Source: Pseudomaricurvus hydrocarbonicus (GTDB taxonomy: Bacteria; Pseudomonadota; Gammaproteobacteria; Pseudomonadales; Cellvibrionaceae). From it: a stretch of 64,000 bases of DNA. How positions within the stretch are numbered: position 1 is the stretch's first letter; each line of letters opens with the position of its first letter. Below the pieces are notes generated by a model that was not told the DNA's origin, ran no database searches, and saw only the letters and a list, made by a program, of their open reading frames with translations. Location: positions 18,331 to 82,330 of the forward strand of contig NZ_JAAONZ010000023.1 in NCBI RefSeq assembly GCF_011602365.1, in the 5' to 3' direction. Both the position numbers and the translations under genes were made by a program. Below, piece after piece: positions 57,753-64,000 of this stretch.

Positions 57753-58889
57753 CTAGGCATTGACGCTCTCCGGACGCCTCATTGCATCCTCGCCCTGATT
57801 TTCTGTGGTCAGCGCTACGCCATCAGGCAAGTGAACCGTAGACGTCGGAAACGCGCACTCAGCACCACAGGATTCCACAATATTCAGAACGCCAAGCAGA
57901 ACATCCTGTTTAATTGCATGGAAATGCACCCAGTTGGTGGTTTTGGTAAACGTGTAAATAAAGAAATCCAGTGAGGAGGCCGCGAACTTGTTGAAGTTGA
58001 CGATCAGAGTCTGATCCGTGTCGATCTCCGGGTGCTGCTTCAGATACTCCGTAACCTTCTCAATGATTTCCTGCATGGCGGCTGCGTCGCAGTAGCGAAT
58101 ACCGATGGTTTCATGGATCCGGCGGTTCGTCATTCTGGACGGGTTTTCAATGGCAATATGGGTAAACGTGGAGTTGGGGACATAGAGTGGGCGCTTATCA
58201 AAAGTGCGGATCCGCGTCACTCGCCACCCGATATCCTCGACGGTGCCTTCAATTTCCTGGTCCGGAGACCGGATCCAGTCACCCACACTGAAAGGTCGGT
58301 CCAGATAAACCATCAAACCGCCAAAGAAGTTGGCCAGCATATCTTTGGCGGCAAAGCCCATGGCAATGCCGCCGACACCGCCAAAGGCCAGAACCCCGGA
58401 GATGCTGTAGCCCAGCGACTGCATCAATACCAGAATCGCAGTGATGATGACCGACATGCGCAATAACTTGCCGATGGCCCGGACGGTTGTTTCATCCATG
58501 GGCTTTTCTGAGTAACGCGGATCCATGAGGTTCTGCTCTGCGCGACGAATCATCAACACCAGAAACCACCCCAACAGAATGACCACGCCGATACGGCGGA
58601 CTGGCTCAATCACTTGTAACAGTTCATTGCCCGACACCTTGGCGGCGAGTTGCGCCGCCAACGACAAGCCCACTAACCACACCAACCAGTGAAGTGGACG
58701 TCTGGCCGCACTTAAAAAAGCATCATCCCACAGGTTGTGTGTCTTTTCCGCCTTAACCAGCAGCCTGTCGAGACTGATTTTAACCAGCAGCGCTGCGATA
58801 AGGGTTAACAGCACAATGGCGAAGACCTGAACGACCCAGTAATTACCGCGACCGACCCAGTCGATAAGCTGGGCTGTGAGTTCTGACAT
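57753..58889 (-). CDS. MscS-family mechanosensitive channel
   Basis: A 378-residue inner-membrane channel that opens on hypo-osmotic stress. Four or five hydrophobic segments lead to the pore helix GGVGGIAMGFAAKDMLANFFGG (near 180) followed by LDRPFSVGDWI and the beta domain with VEDIGWRVTRIRTFDKR. It is longer than MscS (286) and closer in size to YnaI-type channels. Its C-terminal ~40 residues are hydrophilic. Adjacent to the phosphorylase gene on the same strand. Confidence 0.93.
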   Translation of the reverse strand: MSELTAQLIDWVGRGNYWVVQVFAIVLLTLIAALLVKISLDRLLVKAEKTHNLWDDAFLSAARRPLHWLVWLVGLSLAAQLAAKVSGNELLQVIEPVRRIGVVILLGWFLVLMIRRAEQNLMDPRYSEKPMDETTVRAIGKLLRMSVIITAILVLMQSLGYSISGVLAFGGVGGIAMGFAAKDMLANFFGGLMVYLDRPFSVGDWIRSPDQEIEGTVEDIGWRVTRIRTFDKRPLYVPNSTFTHIAIENPSRMTNRRIHETIGIRYCDAAAMQEIIEKVTEYLKQHPEIDTDQTLIVNFNKFAASSLDFFIYTFTKTTNWVHFHAIKQDVLLGVLNIVESCGAECAFPTSTVHLPDGVALTTENQGEDAMRRPESVNA

Positions 58890-59083
58890 TTAATCGACTC
58901 CTGAAATGCAAAGACGTAAAAAAGGAAAAGGAATGGTTATGGGGTTTTGTTCAAAAGGCAGGCTACCTCGCTCGCCGCCACCGAGCACCCACACAGACGC
59001 AACCGCTCCCCTATGAAATACCGATAAGCGTCACAGCCGCTGAGCGATGCGCACACGGTGTCTCGCGATACGCCCCGGATTAC

Positions 59084-60154
59084 CTAGGCCTTAACAGCCC
59101 CTGGGCTGGTAGGGTCACGGCCCATGTCCGAGGCCACAGGCAGCAGTGCGGTTAAGCGTGTGACCGCCTCACGCCAGCGCGGCGAGGCCTCCAGCTCTGC
59201 CCTGCTGACGGTTTTGTGGGCACGCATACTTTGACGATCGCCCGCCCCTGCGAAGTACAAATCCGTACTCAGTGCTTTCAATACGGCTTCAGCTCCTTCA
59301 CGGTTATTGCAGACCAGCACCATGTCACAGCCGGCTCTCAGAGCCGACTCGGCACGCTCTGGATAGGTCCCCATTTGTGTTGCACCGGCCATCGTCAGAT
59401 CGTCACTGAACACCACCCCTTTATAGCCCAGCTGATCCCGTAAAATGCCTTTTAACCATACCGGTGAAAATCCCACAGCCAGGTCCTTGTCGACCTGAGG
59501 GAACAAAATATGAGCCGGCATGACCGCGTCCAGCTCATCGCCCAGCGCGACAAACGGCTTCAGATCCTTGGCCTGAATCTCTTCCAAACTGCGATGATCC
59601 ACGGGCAATTCCAGATGGCTGTCCCCCCGAACACTCCCGTGCCCCGGGTAATGCTTGCCGGTCACGGCCATACCCGCTTCTCTGGCCCCCTTGACAAAGG
59701 CCTCAGCCAACAGACTGACACGATCCGGGTCCGCAGAAAATGCCCGATCCCCGATGACACTGCAAAATTCATCATCCACATCAAGCACTGGCGCAAAACT
59801 GCAATCCATACCAATGGCCAACACCTCTGAAGCCAGCACCCAGCCACACTCCCTGGCCAGGCTAAGCGCCGCTTCCGGCTCTGATTGATATAAATGGTCA
59901 AATTGCTGCATGGGAGGGATACGAGTAAAGCCGTCCCTGCAGCGCTGGACACGGCCCCCCTCCTGATCAACACAAATCAGCAATTCAGGCCGTATCCCAC
60001 GTATCGATGCCACCAAGGTTTCAAGCTGTGAATAACTGTGAATATTGCGGGCGAACAAAATCACCCCGCCAACGGCCGGGTGCAGCAATAACTCTTCTTC
60101 TTCAGCCGTCAGAGTCGGGCCAAGTAAATCCAGAACAACGGGACCTAGCGTCAT
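59084..60154 (-). CDS. nagZ: Beta-N-acetylhexosaminidase NagZ
   Basis: Cytoplasmic GH3 enzyme removing GlcNAc from anhydro-muropeptides in cell-wall recycling. 356 residues. The catalytic loop KHYPGHGSVRGDSH has the Asp178/His180 dyad, and the nucleophile is the first Asp (251) of FSDDLTM. CVDQEGGRVQR is typical. Its substrates derive from lytic transglycosylases such as MltF (5.4 kb). The order nagZ-tetR-lexA is conserved with Pseudomonas. Confidence 0.97.
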   Translation of the reverse strand: MTLGPVVLDLLGPTLTAEEEELLLHPAVGGVILFARNIHSYSQLETLVASIRGIRPELLICVDQEGGRVQRCRDGFTRIPPMQQFDHLYQSEPEAALSLARECGWVLASEVLAIGMDCSFAPVLDVDDEFCSVIGDRAFSADPDRVSLLAEAFVKGAREAGMAVTGKHYPGHGSVRGDSHLELPVDHRSLEEIQAKDLKPFVALGDELDAVMPAHILFPQVDKDLAVGFSPVWLKGILRDQLGYKGVVFSDDLTMAGATQMGTYPERAESALRAGCDMVLVCNNREGAEAVLKALSTDLYFAGAGDRQSMRAHKTVSRAELEASPRWREAVTRLTALLPVASDMGRDPTSPGAVKA

Positions 60155-60288
60155 ATTTTTCTCAAGCTAATCAAATAAATTGCACACGACGCAGCCAGGC
60201 AGGTTGGTAATACTCTGCCAGCGCTGCCTCAGCGACGTTACAGCGGGCTCATCCGGTCATTTATCATACCGAGATTCCCTTTTTGCCC

Positions 60289-60316
60289 CTGTTGTTTTGG
60301 GGCTGTTGTTTTGGGG
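60289..60316. repeat. 14-bp perfect tandem duplication
   Basis: CTGTTGTTTTGGGG occurs twice (60289-60302, 60303-60316), with a degenerate third part after it, in the gap between the nagZ start and the TetR stop. Confidence 0.9.
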
Positions 60317-60378
60317 GCTGCTGTTGGCTTGTGTTGCGGCCCTGTATTGGCGGCCTCGAAACGAAACTCAACAGCCAG

Positions 60379-61017
60379 CTAGACGTCGTTGCTGTTTAGC
60401 ATCCCGGTTAACGCCGGCACCAGCAATTCAACAACGTCTTCTACGGTACTTTCTTTATTGAAATCCGCCTTCAGGATGCTGCTGATGGAATCAAAACTGG
60501 ACAGCGTAAACACCGAGGCGCCCAGCATGAAATACAATCTCCAATAAAATACCTCCGGCTTAACCTCAGGCATGGCTTCACGCAGCAAGCCGGTAAATCG
60601 AGAGTAATAACTCCCATATTCTGCAATGATGAAATGCCTCAGGTGCTCCTGAGATTGCGTGTAAGCCAAGCCCAACAAACGCATAAACTGGTTGGGCGAC
60701 TCGCCCAGCCCGTCCATCGACGTCAGCAGAGTGGCAAACAACAGATCAATTAATTCGTCAATGGTCAGAGTCTGACCTTGTTTCTCTTCAAGGCGCCGAT
60801 TCAATTCAGCGTCCAGATTTTCACAAAAAGGATTTAAAAACCGGGCAAAAACCGCCTGAATCAGAGCCTTTTTAGAGCCAAAATGATAATTCACAGCGGC
60901 CAGATTTACATTGGCCGTGCTGGTGATTGTTCGCAGAGAGGTTTCAGCATACCCCCGCTCAGCAAACAAGGCTCCTGCGGCATCCAGTATCCGCTCAATT
61001 GTATCCGGCTGGCCCAT
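60379..61017 (-). CDS. TetR family regulator, PsrA-like
   Basis: A 212-residue DNA-binding repressor or activator. The TetR HTH is at 5-50 (ILDAAGALFAERGYAETSLRTIT and VNLAAVNYHFGSKKALIQAVF). By position between nagZ and lexA it corresponds to PsrA, which in Pseudomonas senses long-chain fatty acids and controls beta-oxidation and rpoS. The sequence alone does not prove the ligand. ATG 61017 has AAGGA upstream. Two CGTTTA-x-AAC elements just before the gene suggest autoregulation. Confidence 0.88.
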   Translation of the reverse strand: MGQPDTIERILDAAGALFAERGYAETSLRTITSTANVNLAAVNYHFGSKKALIQAVFARFLNPFCENLDAELNRRLEEKQGQTLTIDELIDLLFATLLTSMDGLGESPNQFMRLLGLAYTQSQEHLRHFIIAEYGSYYSRFTGLLREAMPEVKPEVFYWRLYFMLGASVFTLSSFDSISSILKADFNKESTVEDVVELLVPALTGMLNSNDV

Positions 61018-61034
61018 TGTTATCCTTTTATAAT

Positions 61035-61070
61035 CGTTTAAAACAAGGCTTTGGAACATACGTTTAGAAC
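61035..61070. promoter_or_regulatory. Candidate operator pair of the TetR regulator
   Basis: CGTTTAAAAC (61035-61044) and CGTTTAGAAC (61061-61070) are direct repeats 26 bp apart, 18 bp and more before the TetR ATG. GTTT and AAAC half-elements resemble the PsrA-type motif. The assignment is an inference. Confidence 0.45.
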
Positions 61071-61454
61071 ATATTGATGTCAAGGCACCAACATGTCTGA
61101 TCCATCCCATCGTGAACAGATGACCATATTGCCGGCTGCCTTTGCCCCGACCTCAGCAGTTAGAGCCTGACGCCATGTCCAGGCCCGTCACCTCCCTCCC
61201 CGGGAGTTAGATCATTTTCTTATCTGTGAATAATGGAAAATAGCGCTACGAAGTAAAAAAAGAGCCTCAAATCACGGTCAGGTAAAAAAAACCTTATCTA
61301 TTAAGAGGTTAATGATCAACCTCAGATTCTCCTTAGGAGAGATGGGTTTTTCCTTGTAAAAAGCCCCTCTTCCAACGCCTTCGTTTAGCGGGTATGTTCA
61401 AATAACAAATGCGTAGAAACACCTTTAATAACAATGAGATCAAAGGATATTCAC
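61071..61454. promoter_or_regulatory. Leader with mutually exclusive hairpins before the DUF6763-like gene
   Basis: 384 bp between the TetR gene and the next gene. AGGTT at 61306-61310 can pair either with AACCT at 61290-61294 or, as GAGGTT, with AACCTC at 61318-61323. A TCTCC-TTA-GGAGA hairpin (61328-61340) and a GGGTTTTT/AAAAAGCCC pairing (61344-61366) follow. Such an exchange of partners is what cis-regulatory switches use; no known riboswitch consensus was recognised. Confidence 0.4.
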
Positions 61455-61787
61455 ATGGCTTTTGCAACACCTGGCCAACGTGCCACCATTGGAGAGTGGT
61501 ACCAAGATGTGGTTGAGAATATTTATTTTGAGGTTGTGGCTGTTGACGAACAGTCAGGCAGTATCGAGATCCAGTATCTTGATGGCAGTGTCAGCGAGAT
61601 TGAAATGGATCAGTGGGCGGAAATGGCCCTGGTGCCAGCATCCCCGCCTGAAGACGCCGATGCCGCCTATGAGCTGTCGATGCCTGACAACAGCTGGAAT
61701 AACGATTCCACCCAAAACCCCGGCAACTGGAACAACCCCCTCAATTACATTGAGCCAGACCTGTTCCAGGGATCTGACGACTTCTGA
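61455..61787 (+). CDS. Small acidic protein, DUF6763-like
   Basis: A 110-residue acidic protein. The first half has a small beta-barrel look (GEWYQDVVENIYFEVVAVDEQSGSIEIQYLDGSVSEIEMDQW); the second half is Asn/Pro/Asp-rich and probably disordered. I recall similar short proteins under DUF6763 in Marinobacter and Pseudomonas; function unknown. ATG 61455 has AAGGA eight bases upstream. It is preceded by a structured leader and stands alone. Confidence 0.78.
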   Translation: MAFATPGQRATIGEWYQDVVENIYFEVVAVDEQSGSIEIQYLDGSVSEIEMDQWAEMALVPASPPEDADAAYELSMPDNSWNNDSTQNPGNWNNPLNYIEPDLFQGSDDF

Positions 61788-61878
61788 CCACTCAGCGCTC
61801 AACCGCCCAAAAGTGGTGAATGTGCTGAGTTCCTGTGTCGCAGTGAAACGTATCAATCACCGACAGGGTTAACAGCTG

Positions 61879-62532
61879 TCAGGGCTTCGCCCTGCCGGCT
61901 CTTTTGGCGATGTGATCCAAAAAAATGTCCCTGGCTTCAGCCACGGTTTCAACCACACTGATCAATTCCAGCTCTACCGGGTCAATACAATGCTCAGCCA
62001 TCATGGATTGCGTCATCCACTCCAGCAGCCCCGACCAATACGAGCGACCGACCAGCACGATCGGAAATGGCTCAACTTTTTGAGTTTGCACCAGCGTCAG
62101 GGCTTCAAACAGCTCGTCCATGGTACCAAAGCCTCCGGGGAAGATGGCAAATCCCACCGCATTCTTAACGAACATAAATTTGCGCACGAAGAAGTATCGA
62201 AAACTCAGGCTGACACTTTGATAAGGGTTTGCGTCCTGCTCCTGAGGCAAGGTTATATTCAACCCCACTGAAACCCCCTCGCGCTCGAAGGCGCCGCGAT
62301 TCGCGCCTTCCATAATGCCGGGGCCGCCCCCGGTAATCACCGGCACCTTGTGTGCGGCTAACAACTGCCCCAACTCTCTGGCCATATGATAATAATGGCT
62401 ATTGACCGGGAATCGCGCCCCGCCAAAGACCGTCACAGCCCCCTGTACTCTAATCAATTGCTCAATTCCATCCACCAGTTCTGACTGGATGCGCAGCACG
62501 CGCCACGCTTCCGGCATTTTCGCATCAAGCAT
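61879..62532 (-). CDS. LOG family (TIGR00730-type) Rossmann protein
   Basis: A 217-residue protein with the LOG signatures GGGPGIMEGANRGAFE and PGGFGTMDELFE. LOG enzymes cleave nucleoside 5'-monophosphates to base and ribose-5-P; in plants they activate cytokinins, and bacterial members such as PpnN degrade AMP or GMP. AAGGAG stands five bases before the ATG. It is divergent from lexA with 134 bp between, so the SOS boxes there could also influence it. Confidence 0.93.
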   Translation of the reverse strand: MLDAKMPEAWRVLRIQSELVDGIEQLIRVQGAVTVFGGARFPVNSHYYHMARELGQLLAAHKVPVITGGGPGIMEGANRGAFEREGVSVGLNITLPQEQDANPYQSVSLSFRYFFVRKFMFVKNAVGFAIFPGGFGTMDELFEALTLVQTQKVEPFPIVLVGRSYWSGLLEWMTQSMMAEHCIDPVELELISVVETVAEARDIFLDHIAKRAGRAKP

Positions 62533-62599
62533 AAATGCTCCTTAAAACAATGAGTTAGCAATGCTTCATAATAAGTATAGTTAGCTTTTTGAAAAAAAC

Positions 62600-62627
62600 T
62601 TGCACACCCATGAACACTGTATATAAT
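62600..62627 (+). promoter_or_regulatory. lexA promoter
   Basis: TTGCAC (62600-62605), a 16-bp spacer and a perfect TATAAT (62622-62627). The -10 lies inside SOS box 1, so LexA binding should block RNA polymerase directly. Confidence 0.85.
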
Positions 62628-62651
62628 CACATGTACTGTATAAAACATCAG
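62617..62651. promoter_or_regulatory. Two tandem SOS (LexA) boxes
   Basis: Box 1, CTGTATATAATCACAT (62617-62632), differs from CTGT-N8-ACAG in one base. Box 2, CTGTATAAAACATCAG (62636-62651), differs in one base of the right arm. Start-to-start spacing is 19 bp. The duplex arrangement is that of E. coli lexA. Confidence 0.88.
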
Positions 62652-62666
62652 GAAGGTGTCGCATTC

Positions 62667-63269
62667 ATGATCAAACTCACAGCAAGGCAGGAAGAAGTCC
62701 TGAACCTCATAAAGCGCAACATCGGAGAGACGGGCTATCCACCCACTCGGGCTGAAATTGCGAAAGAACTGGGGTTTCGGTCGGCTAATGCCGCAGAAGA
62801 GCACCTGAAAGCTTTGGCCAGAAAAGGCGCTATTGAAATGGTAGCCGGCGCCTCAAGAGGCATTCGTCTTCCCGACGAGGCCACGGGCATCCCCATTATT
62901 GGTCGAGTGGCCGCGGGCTCACCGGTATTAGCCACCGAACACATTGAAGACTACTGCAACCTGCCGAACAATTTCTTTTCCCCCAGCGCGGATTATTTCT
63001 TGCGAGTCACCGGTGAAAGCATGAAGAACATCGGCATTATGGATGGGGACTTGCTGGCGGTGCATAAAACCGAAGAAGCGCGCAACGGTGATGTAGTCGT
63101 TGCCCGGATTGAAGACGAAGTCACCGTAAAACGCTATCAACGCAAACGCGGTTCGCACACCATTGAACTGCACCCTGAAAATGAAGACTTCAAGGTGATT
63201 GAAGTGGACCTGAAAGAGACCGACTTTGCCATTGAAGGCTTAAGTGTCGGCGTTTTACGCAGGGATTAA
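62667..63269 (+). CDS. lexA: SOS repressor LexA
   Basis: A 200-residue repressor that self-cleaves when RecA is activated. The winged HTH is at 1-65 ([28 protein letters not shown]). The scissile bond is Ala83-Gly84 in VAAGSP, and the catalytic dyad is Ser118 (TGESMK) and Lys155 (TVKRY). The true start is 62667, preceded by GGAAGG; upstream in-frame codons lie over the SOS boxes. sulA follows 55 bp downstream. Confidence 0.98.
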   Translation: MIKLTARQEEVLNLIKRNIGETGYPPTRAEIAKELGFRSANAAEEHLKALARKGAIEMVAGASRGIRLPDEATGIPIIGRVAAGSPVLATEHIEDYCNLPNNFFSPSADYFLRVTGESMKNIGIMDGDLLAVHKTEEARNGDVVVARIEDEVTVKRYQRKRGSHTIELHPENEDFKVIEVDLKETDFAIEGLSVGVLRRD

Positions 63270-63324
63270 ACAATAAGCGGCTCTAGTTGGTAAGCCCACC
63301 CGTTATCGATTATTGGAGAACAAC

Positions 63325-63810
63325 ATGTCTATCGCACGTCAACTTCATCAGTCTGATCACTCTGCACTTTGCGCCAGGTACAGCGCTGTAGAGGTGGGCA
63401 CTGCGGCAGCCGAAGCATTCTCGCAGCGACCACAACCAGCCCCGGCGTCGTCAACGCCTTCGGGCATTACCGAGTTGGTCCTCACGCAGCACAGCCCCGA
63501 CACCCAGATGCTGTTGCTGCCCATGCTGGCTTACCTGAGTTCTAACAATGACCGCTGGATCACCTGGATCAGTGATGCCCCGGTCGACAGGAATGTTTTG
63601 GCAGCCTACGGTGTGGACACCCATAAAATTCGTGTAATCCGCGAAAGCTCGGAGGAAAGCACCCGCTGGATTTTGTGGGAGGCGTTAAGCGCAGGCACCA
63701 GTCATACTGTGATAGCGACACTCTCTGACGCCAGCGAAGAAACGGTGTCACACCTTGAAAGCGCAGCTCAAGAGGGTAACAGCCACGGATTATTGATTCG
63801 GTATCGCTGA
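63325..63810 (+). CDS. sulA: SOS cell-division inhibitor SulA
   Basis: A 161-residue inhibitor of FtsZ assembly. The core (GITELVLTQHSPDTQMLLLPMLAYLSS, RWITWISDAPVDRNVLAAYG, HLESAAQEGNSHGLLIRYR) matches the SulA fold, with the first ~50 residues variable and Pro/Ala-rich. GGAGA precedes the ATG. No own SOS box was seen in the 55-bp gap, so it is expected to be induced with lexA from the same promoter, as in Pseudomonas. Confidence 0.9.
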   Translation: MSIARQLHQSDHSALCARYSAVEVGTAAAEAFSQRPQPAPASSTPSGITELVLTQHSPDTQMLLLPMLAYLSSNNDRWITWISDAPVDRNVLAAYGVDTHKIRVIRESSEESTRWILWEALSAGTSHTVIATLSDASEETVSHLESAAQEGNSHGLLIRYR

Positions 63811-63825
63811 GAACTGAAGCACAAT

Positions 63826-63857
63826 CGGTATAAACAGAATGCGGTATAAACAGAATG
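63826..63857. repeat. 16-bp perfect tandem duplication
   Basis: CGGTATAAACAGAATG occurs twice without a gap (63826-63841, 63842-63857), 15 bp after the sulA stop codon and before the next gene. Confidence 0.93.
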
Positions 63858-63943
63858 TGGAGCACAACTTAAGCGGCGATGAGAATGTCCCACTAACTGT
63901 GTAAACCCCGTGATTCATATTACCCTAGAGGAGTTAATGAATC

Positions 63944-64000
63944 ATGGTATCGACAATGAAAAACAAAGAACTACAGGACATGGCCGACAAGGTGGCTGGC
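63944..64000 (+). CDS. Start of an unidentified gene (cut by window edge)
   Basis: Nineteen codons in an open frame, beginning MVSTMKNKELQDMADKVAG, run to the right edge. GAGGAG at 63928-63933 can serve as ribosome binding site with 10-nt spacing; the Met at 63956 is an alternative start. The Pseudomonas neighbour of sulA here is a small hypothetical gene before topA, but the fragment is too short to assign. Confidence 0.5.
   Translation, partial: MVSTMKNKELQDMADKVAG

Noticed and set aside
60180..60461. 93-codon plus-strand frame with a membrane-like segment
   Set aside because: The hydrophobic run comes from the 14-bp tandem duplication, it overlaps the 3' end of the TetR gene antisense, and it lacks a ribosome binding site. 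It cannot be wholly excluded.

Overview
The window looks like a core-chromosome segment of a marine-type gammaproteobacterium in the Pseudomonadales/Cellvibrionales range. The argument is gene content and order. The series LolCDE, SthA, ApbE, Na+-NQR, glyceraldehyde-3-phosphate dehydrogenase, Mfd, CsiV, thio-nucleoside phosphorylase, NagZ, TetR, LexA, SulA follows, from memory, the order of this locus in Pseudomonas aeruginosa. Sodium-based energetics (Na+-NQR, an NhaD-type antiporter) fit a marine or saline habitat. No rRNA, tRNA, CRISPR array, phage, transposase or plasmid function was seen.

Layout. 1-8.9 kb: the end-truncated nhaD, then purL divergent from mltF, and a tadA-rlmA-DUF1653 operon. 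9-18 kb: a class II aldolase with a GlxA/AraC-type regulator, a ferredoxin, SIMPL and YaeQ proteins, DUF454, SlyD, YigZ and an unknown partner, then an RbgA-like GTPase with an unknown membrane-anchored partner. 18-27 kb: the one accessory-looking block, all on the minus strand: Fe-alcohol dehydrogenase, a two-subunit molybdenum hydroxylase, XdhC, a MocA-type nucleotidyltransferase and a TonB-dependent receptor. 27-35 kb: small housekeeping and unknown genes, DNA polymerase II and transaldolase. 35-48 kb: lolCDE, sthA and a complete nqrABCDEF-apbE-nqrM set. 48.6-64 kb: gap, mfd-csiV, a cold-shock gene, the thio-nucleoside phosphorylase, an MscS channel, nagZ, a TetR regulator, LOG, lexA-sulA and the start of one more gene.

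How genes work together. ApbE attaches FMN to NqrB and NqrC, and NqrM supports the iron centre, so this locus encodes the respiratory sodium pump and its maturation. LexA should repress itself and sulA through two SOS boxes, one lying over its own -10. XdhC and MocA are expected to mature the cofactor of the adjacent periplasmic Mo enzyme. LolC, LolD and LolE form the lipoprotein-release transporter serving the several lipoproteins encoded here.

No unmistakably new multi-gene system was found. The most unusual DNA is non-coding: a five-copy 16-bp tandem array just upstream of the cold-shock promoter, a nested inverted repeat behind it, a pair of mutually exclusive hairpins upstream of a small acidic protein gene, and a recurring habit of short tandem duplications (11-23 bp) in at least ten intergenic regions.
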